Part shown: piece after piece, positions 13,401-24,600 of the stretch
How positions within the stretch are numbered: position 1 is the stretch's first letter
Layout: the number at the start of each line of letters is the position of its first letter
Assembly (NCBI GenBank): GCA_029721435.1
Contig: CM056592.1
Location: forward strand, 35,351,611-35,415,610
DNA: 64,000 nucleotides
From: Gymnothorax reevesii
Taxonomy: Eukaryota > Chordata > Actinopteri > Anguilliformes > Muraenidae
Direction: 5' to 3'
Notes under the pieces: model-generated
What the model saw: the letters and a program-made list of their open reading frames with translations, nothing else
Databases searched by the model: none
Told to the model about the DNA's origin: nothing
Translations under genes and position numbers: made by a program

Positions 13401-16400
13401 CAAATTGTGTGTGAGTAGCGGAGTATGAAAGGACTCTGGACGGCTCAGAGAGAATCTCAATGTACCCATGTCTGTTATTTACTGTATTGTGAAAGATTTC
13501 TTGTAGCTAAGAACTAGAGTACTTTGTCAGTTGTTGCTTGTGAAATGAAGGTTTTCCGGTCTGTTTACCCGCTTGGTATACGAGTGTCCAGCGTATCATT
13601 TTTAATTATGTTCCACGCTATGCTACGTTATTTTCAATTTTTAAAGATTTTTGCTAGTATTCTACAACCCCTGTCAAATTATGGAATCTCCGCACTTATA
13701 GGGTTCATCCAGCTTTTGAGCTTCTTAGCAAATAAAGTAATTACAGGTGTGACGCAACAATTTTTGTTTATTAGCATAGTTGGTAAGAACGTTTTATATT
13801 ATTGACAACGGGGCATTTGAAAAAGCCTTGCAAATACCCTTTTGTCTGGACTATTTCAATTCAGTGGAAAGTTGGAGGACGGTGCCCAGTACCAGTTAAC
13901 TCGGCAGCTTGTCAGATGGCGAACCAGCACATGTACAAATGTGAGTGTGACCCCATTGTGTCCGCCCTCGGCGGGGTACATTGGAAAAATGTCAGCAAAA
14001 ATATTGGCTTGGATGGCGCGAAACATTAGCCTGCTGGGTCCTGCATTTTGCCCGAGCCGGACGCCTGGGCCATCAGAAGCACTTCCCCCCGCGCTTCCCC
14101 GAACACCTCGCCAACATTGGGCCGGGCCTCATCGACATTTCCACAGAACTGTGGGGGCGGGGGCGGGGGGCGCGCAGCGCGCCTGGCTCCGATGCGTATT
14201 CATAACCCAGCGGCCTGTGATTTATAGCCCGTGCGTGCAGGCACGTTTGGCGGCTCTGCTTTCCGCGGTCCTGGCATTCGGCCCGTTACGCCACACTGAA
14301 CCGCCCCGGTGCCCCGGGCATTGCTACCCTCCCCCTCTCTTCCTCTGAGGCCTCAGCACAGCCTCTCTCTTCCCATCTACCCATTACCGCGATCAGACAC
14401 AGCCCGGCGAGCCAAAAAGCCCTCGCTCTCTCCATCCACCTACGCCAAGCACCCAATCCAGTAATTACCACAGCAAGCCGTTTCATTAGTTATTTGCTTC
14501 ACAGATTTGCTGCTTCAGAGACATTTTAAACAAAAGCGCAAATGTATTTTCCCCATTAGGCTGTGGTTGTGGCAGCTGGGCTGGCTTCCTGCTTTGGTGA
14601 CGGTGGCGAGCGGGAGGGATTAGTTCAGCGGTGGGCATATGGAGGGTGACTCACTGGAGGAGGAGCTCGAAACAGGGATGAGTGAGGCACAGAAATAGCC
14701 GACTCAGATGGTGCACGAGGCACGGAGTGCTGAGCAGGGGAAAGCGCTGCTGGCGAAGACCTTAACCGGCAGCAGCCGAGTGCGCAACTGCGGAGGCGCC
14801 GCAGCTGACCAGCGCTGTACAGTGACCTGCACTCACTAACAGAAATATTACGGAGTCAATCTCTGTTGAACTGCCATCTCCAAACACATGCAGTGTTGGG
14901 CACACTTAGCTATCAACTGTTGATATCAAGTTTAAGTCATCAGTAAATATTTTTAGCAGGCAGTTGAGGTTGCCTTGTGGATTTGATCTCGCAGCAGATT
15001 GCCTTACAGCCATGCCCAAGGTCACATCGCGCATGTTTCATGGGAGGCGGCAGTGAGGTCTGCCATTTGAAAGCTGCTTTGGACTGACTGTTAACCCTTC
15101 GAGCGCTAAGCGCAGCTATTGTTGCTCAATGATGTGAGGTATCAAAATCAAATCTGTGGAAAACCTATCATGTGGCGACTTGTTGCGGGAGCTCTTTGAA
15201 AAAAGTTGCCCCGTGGTTGGTTTTCAGCAGCACAAGATCATTTATTTATAATTTCTTAAATTTATTTCAGCGCACTAATATGCTCAAACAGGCTTAACCC
15301 ATCCTTTAAGGTTGTTGGCTTTTATTAAACCCTGTTGGAAAGGTACTGGGAATATTCTTCTCCACTGAAGTCTTCAGATGAAAGTGCAGTAAATGTTGTT
15401 TCAAGGACATTTTTATTGCATTGGCTCATTTTAGCTGCGTAGTTGATTTAAATAATAAAACCATATATAGATCGTAAATGTGAAAAGGGGAAATGTTGTT
15501 TGTTCAGCTTCATCTTAATTTGTGTATGAAATAATCTCCTGATTAAACTTGGGGTGTGTCGAGGAGTGTTCTTAACTCCCTGGAAGAAGTTCTTCCTGAG
15601 CTGTAGGCCTTCCTACTTATTTGGGCATAGTGCTCGTATTTGTTCTGGGAAAGTAGTTGTACCATAGGAATCATTTCACAATTATTATTTTTTTTATTAT
15701 TAAAAACTTTTGACAACAGCGCACCTAGATGATTTTGGCATTGTTCAATTTACTGTGAATAAAAACCATTGACTCAATTACAGGTCAAGTCAGGCATAAG
15801 TCAGGCTCTCCTTAACTTTGGATCAACATCTTCACTGCCGTTTTGACCCTGAGCTCAGGATGGTGCGCTTTAGTTCTTTGCCTCTCCGAAGACGCTGCAT
15901 AAACATTGCACAGCCCCACACAAAATGGCCGCTCCATATCACCGCCTTATGTCTCTCGTTTCTCTCCTGTTGTAGTCGGCATCCCAACGATCAAGTGGTG
16001 CGGAGCGGAAGGGGACTACAATGTGATGGTAATGGAGCTGCTCGGCCCGAGTCTGGAGGACCTCTTCAACTTCTGCTCTCGGAAGTTCAGCCTGAAAACG
16101 GTTCTGCTATTGGCTGACCAGATGGTAAGACCATGCCCTCCTGTACCTCAAGCCCAATCTGCCCAGTGCGTAAATTGTGCCAAAATTACTGTCGGCAATG
16201 TTGTGTGGAGGTGCTTTTGAGTACATTCAACATGCGTTGAAAGGGCACAGAATTCCAAAATTTACCTGTGAGATGACCCCACTGTTCATCTCACGACTCC
16301 ACATTACGGCATTGTAAAATAACAATGGATATTCAATTGGGAAATTTGTACTTTCCAAAAATGATAAAGATGATGAGAAACAATCAGGTTGTTCGATTAT

Positions 16401-19400
16401 CCACAAGTATGAAAGTTCTAGGTGGAAGGATGTCCTGTTGTACGGTGACTGAGGTTAAGAGAGGAGTACAGCTGGACTGAGACAGGACTGCTGAACAGTA
16501 GCATACAAACGATCATTGCCTTGTCCCTGCCTCTAAACTGCCTACTGCTCCATTAAAAGTTACCACACTTGAGTCTTAGATGACCTTAGTACAGTAACTT
16601 ATTTGAGCTGCTTCAATGCCTGGCACTCCTGCCCATCGATAGAAGGTTTTTCTTTCAGTTTCAATAATGCGCATGCACGCTAGGCTATTTAGCGATTCAC
16701 CCTTTGTACTGTTTGCACTCAGCACTGAGAACTGATAACATGAGTTTCCTTGTCAGGTACAGGAAAAAAGTCACAGGTAAACTAGGGCTGGGCGATGTAT
16801 CTATCGCGATATGTTTAAGCGCAATATGAGTAACCGCCACTATAGGGCAGACAGGCGAGGCTGCTTATTACCTTTTCTATACCTAATGCCGCGTGGCGCA
16901 AACATCAGAGGTCATTTGTTATGTTTCCGGGAAGAAAAGTGCAATTTGAAGTTTGCTAATTACCAGCGAGGTTGGACGGCCTCCATCGCCATGGCATAAT
17001 TATCTCACCTTAAATCAATTTCCGTGTACTTTGCCTAACTTGCCCTCGAGCCGTTTATTCAGCCAACTGACTGATCAAAACCAAGATGTGGCCTATAATT
17101 ATTTAGAATAGATAATGAGAAGCAGACAGACGTAACCCTAACCATAATCCTTATCCTAATCCCTTGAAGTCGACTGCCGTACCAATAAGAACAGCCGTAT
17201 CTCTAGACACTGCGTATTTTTTAAACCCTTTAAAACCATGGCCATCTTAATTGATTTTATTTTTCAAAAATCTTTTTAACAGTATGTAAAAATGCAACAA
17301 TGAGAAGTGAATTCAGAAGTCTGATATTTATTCAGATTATTGACATTCTTTCAGTCTAACACCGTAGCTTGGGAAGGGTTAGGTTGGGGCAGGGTTTGAA
17401 ATTGGGACTGCCGTACCTCTCTACATTGAAATGCATTGGAGAACTTTCCTACCCGTAGCAACTGCCTTAAAAATATACGCGAAGTGGAAAACATTTTGTG
17501 AAGCATGTTGAACGTGAATGTGAGAAATTATTTTAGCATTGCACGCAATAGACAAATGCACCAAATTAATAATTGAACAGGACTAATTTGAAATAAAGTA
17601 ATTCATAGCTCTTGATTCTGGTTACTTTTGAGCGTCTAAATTTCCTACAATGAAGGTAGAAAACATTTTGTTTCAGCGTATCGAACGTGACATGTAAATT
17701 GTAAACGCATTCGCACACAGAGGCCAAATGTGAAACTAGAAATAATGTATCAAACGCATTCAGGCAACGCATGTTTCATGGCCATTTAAATTTCAAAATG
17801 CAACAAACAAAAATGATCTCGATATAAATTAGACTGCAAACCAATTTAAATTGTTAACTGAGCGAATCAACTGTTTAATTGCAAATTTGGCAAAGTACAC
17901 GGGAATTGATTTAAGGTGAGCTAATTATGCCAAGGCGATGGAGGCTGTCCTACCACGCTGGTAATTAGTAGACTTCAAATCGCATTTTTCTTCCGGGAAG
18001 AATTTCAAATGGCCTCTGATGTTAGTTCAACACTACATTAAAGGTATGTGGCATAGAAAAGGTAATAATCAAGCTTGTTCGTCTGCCCCATAGAGGCAGT
18101 TACTTTCATTGCGCTTAAAAATGATATCGATACATATATCGCCCGGCCCTAAGGTAAACATTGGCTATATAGATCAAACATGGTGTCTTTCCTTTGGTCA
18201 AGTACCTGTGATTTATCTTATCGTGTTTCAGTATCCATATAAAAATCATTGGCTCCTCACAGTATATTTGACAATCATTCTGATCCTTTCGTCCCATTTT
18301 CTATCAAATCGCACAACATGGCAGATCAGAAACCACTCTCAGTTTAGCCCATTGTCCTCCTTATTGTAGCAGTGTCTCAGTTTCGCTGCGTGTTATTGCA
18401 TTCAATGAGGAAAAACGCTCTTAATGTGTTGCAGATCAGCCGCATTGAGTACATCCACTCCAAGAACTTCATCCACAGAGACGTGAAGCCTGACAACTTC
18501 CTGATGGGCCTTGGGAAGAAAGGGAACCTTGTTTACATCATCGACTTTGGCTTGGCCAAGAAATACCGGGATGCCCGGACGCACCAGCATATCCCGTACC
18601 GGGAGAACAAGAACCTGACCGGCACAGCCCGCTATGCCTCCATCAACACACACTTGGGCATCGGTATGCAGAACCAACACCAGCTAAAGTTCTGTATGAG
18701 CACTAGCCTCAGAGCTGGGCTCCAAATTCCATGTCTGATGTGACTGATGCATTTTTTGTGATGATGACAAGTTGAATGATAAGACAGTTGAAATGGCAGC
18801 TAAGATTCTGGCGTGATTTTATCATGTGGCTTCTTCTCGCAGAGCAATCTCGTCGCGACGACCTGGAGTCTCTCGGCTACGTGCTGATGTACTTCAACCT
18901 GGGGTCTCTGCCATGGCAGGGCCTCAAGGCCGCCACCAAAAGGCAGAAATACGAGCGCATCAGCGAGAAGAAAATGTCGACTCCCATCGAGGTCCTCTGC
19001 AAGGGATACCCCTGTAAGTTGTGCTAAACAGCGGTCCAGATGATTTCTCTTCTCTCGTTTGGAAGACTGGAGGCTTTAAACTCTTTCTCTGTCTCTCTCC
19101 CAGCCGAGTTTGCCACGTACCTCAATTTCTGTCGCTCCCTGCGCTTCGACGACAAGCCCGACTACTCATACTTGAGACAACTGTTTAGGAACCTTTTCCA
19201 CCGACAGGGCTTCTCCTACGACTACGTCTTCGACTGGAACATGCTAAAGTTTGTAAGTGGGGGAGATGGACCGAGGTTACAGGGAGGAGGATGGTGCGGG
19301 GGGCAATGGATGCTCTGATGTGTGGTGGGACGCACTGTGCTGACTGGCCCCTCCCCTGTCTGTCCGGTTTGCAGGGTGCAAACAGAGCAGCGGAGGACGC

Positions 19401-21596
19401 GGAGCGTGAGCGAAGAGACCGAGAGGACAGGCTGAGGCATGGCAGGAACCCGGGGGCCAGAGGGATGCCCTCCGCTTCAGGGCGACCCCGCGGCGGGCAG
19501 GATGCCGCCGCCCCGGCATCCATCAACCCAGCGTCACACACAGGTGGGTGGATTTCAGTCCTGCATTCCCCAACATAAGGGCAAGTAGCACAACGTCGGG
19601 GGGCCAGAGGAATTCGCTAGCCTGTGACATCAAATCGTCTCGGCAATTGTCGTTCAGAATTTCGGTACCAATTGAAGCTGCTGGAATGACCATACCATGT
19701 ATAACCTCCAATATTTGGGAAACATGACACAACATTGAAGATGCAGGACTTATTTGGAGTCATTAGGACTTATAAAGACAAAACAGGCTTTTGTTTTCTA
19801 ACATTTCAATTTAATTGCTTGTTGAAAATATGCTATTTGGTGACTGCAACTCCAAAAGAGTCCAAAAAAACTTGACTGTTCATCACTGTGTAATATCGAG
19901 TCTTTTAGTTGCACTCTGTAAGGGCGCGGATGATGTGAGTTGTAGGAAGTGGAATTTTCCCCTATTCCTCCATTTTGTTGATGTTCAGCCGCGCAATTGT
20001 TATGGGGCCTTCGGTGCCATATATTTTGCTTCATATTATGCCATACATTTTCAATTGGAGATGGACCAGAACTGCAGGCTGACCAGTCTAGCACCCGTGC
20101 ACTCCGCTTAGCAGCCATGTACTTTTAATATACGCTGAATATGGTTTGGCAGGATAAAGCAAAGCTTTATCTTGCTTCTGTGGATGCAGGCGCAAATGAT
20201 GTTGGCTGATTAAGGTTAATTGAAGTATTTTTGAGGAAGTCTTGTAGGGCGAAGGGCCCAAAATCCTTCCGGTTTTGTCTTTGGGGAACGTCATTCTGAA
20301 AAAGATGGATTATAAGCTTACGCATCTGGATGTGAATTGGTGAGCCTTGACACATCGTTGCCCTTGAGCGACTAGGACTTTTTTTGGAGCTTTTCTCTTT
20401 ACTGTAATGCAGTGAGCTCACCTGTGACACATCACCAGTTTCCCATCACCTTATTGCAACTTCTCACGTCATTATGGGCCGTAGGCCAACTGTTGCCCTC
20501 AGTTGATTTGAATTAAGCATATATTTCAATATACTTTTTGTAGAACTTTCAATCAAGTAGCTTGCGAATTAACTTTTTTGATCCGATTACCATTCTCCAA
20601 TTTGCGCCAACTTTTTCAAAACACAGTTGTAAATTCAAAGTGGGAAATCAAAAACTGGGCATGATCACTGTGATTTGCAATATTCTGTCCAACAGTAATT
20701 TGATTTTTACTTAATGTTCTGTATACTGAGACCATCATCCGGGGGGAAAAGCGTTACCTTTTTTCTCCTCATTTAATGATTGCCTTTTGCTCAATGTTTC
20801 ATGGATTTCTAGATTTGATTTACGTAATATAACAGATTATGTAGTATATATTATGTAGAGTAATTTGACTTATCAAATCCAATAAAGAAAAGGAACCCAG
20901 GGCCTCAAACGCAGCAGAGCATTTAATTAACCGTAAACGGGTCCTCGTGACACGTGCAGTTTTAAGCCGCTTTCACACCGGATGCGAAACGATTTTTTTC
21001 GCAGATGACATTCACATCAACTTTGAATGTAATCTGTTGTGCGAAAAACTCGTTTTGTGGCCGGAGTGAAAGCAGCTTTTCTGTGGCTAAATCCAATTAA
21101 TCCTGAGGCCATTTTGTTGGGGTGATTTGTGCGTGTGTGTGGTACATATTAGCAGTAGGATGCAAATGTAAGTTGGGAGTTGCGATCCAAACGTTCTCTC
21201 AGTATTGGCGCTCTGCGGGAGTGCAGTGTTGAATGTGTTACTGGATTTTTTGCTTTGGGTGAAATTTAAAAGGGGGGGTGGGGGGTGTGCAATGCGGTGG
21301 TCTTAAATCCTTCCTTGTTCACTGCTGTGGTGAGGTCACCGCATAAAAACGGGTGTAAACACAAGGCTCCAATCTCTAATGGAAGCGCAGAACTGTTTTA
21401 GATCTTTAATGCTGCGAAGGAAAGCAAGGTGGACAATTTCTATTTTCTTTGATTGGCAAGTTCATTTTCTATTGGACGTTTCTGCTACCTTGTCAGATTT
21501 TTTTTTTCTTGGAATTGTTAATGACTAGATACTTTGGATTGTTCTAGCTGGTGTTTTTTTAATTTTCTATTTGATTTAAAAAAATAAATAAAAATA

Positions 21597-21639
<43 letters not shown>

Positions 21640-24600
21640 ATATATACATATAATTTTTTTTTTTTTTCGGCCTCATCGCTGTTAAGGCTTTTGCAAATAA
21701 TTGGCCCGTCTTTTCCATGTGTTCTTTTTCAGGACTTCATCTAAAATTCGCTGTTACTGTTACTTTAGTTGGTTGAAGATGATCAGGTGGCATCTTAAAG
21801 TCACAGCGCCCTATACGGTTTCTGCTTTTTCAGAGAGATGAGGTTTTTAAATCTTTGAACGTACCCATTGTAAATGGTTGGCACAGCCAACATTTTTTTA
21901 ACCCCATCCACACCTGTGGCATATGTCTCATTGGCTGTAACACATGGAGATCGGTCATTTTTTTCCCCCCCCGTCTCATTTAGGATTTGACTCAGGGAAG
22001 CGTATATTTAGGAATTCCCACCCGAACTATATGTTTAGAACTACAGTGACAGGAGAACTCTTAAACTGACCTCCAATATAAATATATATATAAAATATTT
22101 TTTCCTGGGAGTGAATGTATTTTCAGGTGAAATATGAATCCTTGTGCCAGATTCGGTTTGCTGCAGCCTCAGGTTGTTGTCTGTTTCAGGAATGGAGCGA
22201 GAGAGGAAGGTCAGCATGAGATTACACCGCGGAGCACCCGTCAACATCTCCTCCTCTGACCTCACTGGGCGACAGGACACCTCCCGCATGTCCACTTCAC
22301 AGGTAAGGCCACTACCTCAGCGTGCCCTGGGGCTCTCCACTGGAACAGCGCACACCAATGCCCAACCACTCAGAATGTGTAGTGTACTTTCCTGTGTGAA
22401 GTGTTTGTTCCTGAAGCAAAATGTATTTGCCGACAAAAGGCCAGTTTTCTCCTTCAAAATTACTTTGCTGTCCATCGCTTTACAGTATTATTTGGGCTTA
22501 GCCTCTTCTCATCTTTTTTGATCCCGCTAGCTTCCCGTCATGCTGCGCTAACTGATCAGGCCTCTTGGGCTTCAGTTTTGCCAGCCATTCGAAACTGGTG
22601 CGAAGACTGAAGAAGAACGTAATTGGAGATCAATTTCTTGTTATTCCTTGTTTTTAAAAGGTTATGTTGTCGTTATTTAGCAAATTCAGTGACTGCTTTA
22701 GCCAGACCTCGGCAATGTTTGCGTATAATGGTGTTCTAGACTAAATAGCGAACTATGTCTACATTGTTGTTTGAAGGGCAGAGAGAGGTCAAACTGGTTT
22801 CGAACCCTTTTTCTTCACAGGTCTGTATAGCGGAGAGGCCTATCTTTGGTGTAGTGTATTATTGTACTAAAATACTCAGTGAGGTATCATTTAATACTGC
22901 ATACATGCTGTGTTTAAGTCCCTTTCAGCAGCTATGAGTCAGTAATTTTGTATATGAAAAACACCAGAGTCTGCTGCCATTGTTGTAGCCTGGTTAAGCA
23001 GGGATAGAAATGGTGGTTCTGTGAGCTGGTCACCATGTTGTGCCAGTGAGGAGAGGGAGAGCAGGGATTCCTCCTGTCAGCACGCTGCTCTCTGCCTGCG
23101 GCTGCAGGATTCAGGTGTGTGAGCTCAGCTCTGCCTCAAGTGGTCAGGTGGGATCTGCCCTGTTGCTAACCTGGCTGCTAGCATGTGACGCTTATGAAAA
23201 CTAGCTTTCAGTGGGTGCGCGCAAGTGCCTTTAGGCTCCCACACGACTTCCGCCAACGGGACAGGATGCCGTCCCGGCACATAGGCCGTATTCCCACCCG
23301 TAAGTTTCCGCTTGTGTTGAAGCAGTGCCTGCAGGTTTGCTGACATGACGTGGTAGTCCAGCCGTCGCATGAGTCGTGGGCCTTGTTGGAGCTTTGCATT
23401 GCATCGCTAATGATTTCGCACTGCGCTTGGTTAGAATCGCCCCTTTTTTTTTTTTTTTGACAGGGAGTAACGTGGGCGTTTCCTGTTGCCCTGTTTTACT
23501 GAAGTGCTTCAGATATTTCACCGTGGTTTTTTTTTATTTTTTTCTTATCTGCTGTTACTCGTCCCACTGCTACCCTCCACCACCACAGGTTGGGTTATGG
23601 AGTCGCGGAGACCGGACTGTGCTTTGGTATTAAGGACCAGTGTTCTCCAGTTTTAAAAATTTTTCCGGAGCACCGTTTCTCCTGTGCTTTCCTAGTGTGA
23701 TGTCTCCTTTTCTTCACAAATGGCTGTCTTCTCCCCCTCCACCTCAGAATAGCATTCCCTTCGATCACCACGGCAAGTAGCTGCTCGCCACGTTCTTGTT
23801 TGAAGGCGGCACCGGGTGAGTCACAGCTGGGTCCCATCATCATAGACTGCATATACACGCCTCAAACTGCGAGCTTCATCCCCTCCGAACATTACACTAC
23901 TTTTTCTGTATTAAATTCCTTCAGAAACATGTGGTCGAAGGACAGGGTTGGCGTTGAACAATGTTGTAACCTAGCCCCGCGGTTTGTATTCCTCGAGCGG
24001 CAAGAGAAACTCTTTCCTTCAGGGGATCTCCCATGAAGTTCTGTAATGTGAGACTGAATTGATCTCGTGTTATAAAACGAGGAGGTTCACAGCGTAAGCT
24101 GAAGCTGTGCGACACGGCGGTCCTGTGCCAGCTCAACCCTCCTCCTCGTCCCCAATTTCCCCCCTGCCCTGTCCATGGCCCCGGTCCCACAGCTCCAGGA
24201 TTAGCAGATGCAGCTGTTTGCGTCGAGCGGCCGAACGCTGAGTGGGCGCTGTTCGCTCATCTCCAGCAGTCTGGGCCCATCTGCTCTGGCCCTGCACGTC
24301 GCAGTCTGTCTGAGCCTCTGGTCGTGCATTTAAAGGCGTACTACGCAGGACCGCTTGGCCTCGCGGCGGACCAAAGTTCACGCGAGATGTCACCACCTCA
24401 GCCCTCATTCTGTTTGTATTTTGCGTGTTTGTTATTCATTAACTGTCTCTAGCAAAAAAAAAACTATTTTAAGTCTGACTTTTTTTTTTTTTTTTTTTAA
24501 GCTAGCTACATCAGCTCATGGATTCGTTTAGCTGTATCGTTCTTACACTAGTTAGCTTGAGATGAACAGTTCAACAGACTCTGCTGCCACACGCTCCCCT

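Noticed and set aside
13842..14348. 168-codon plus-strand frame in csnk1d intron 2
   Set aside because: Pro/Arg/Ala bias follows from GC-rich DNA; there is no domain and no convincing splice context.
21518..21718. Frame with (HT)n-encoded repeat
   Set aside because: The open frame is produced by the GT microsatellite and is not a gene.
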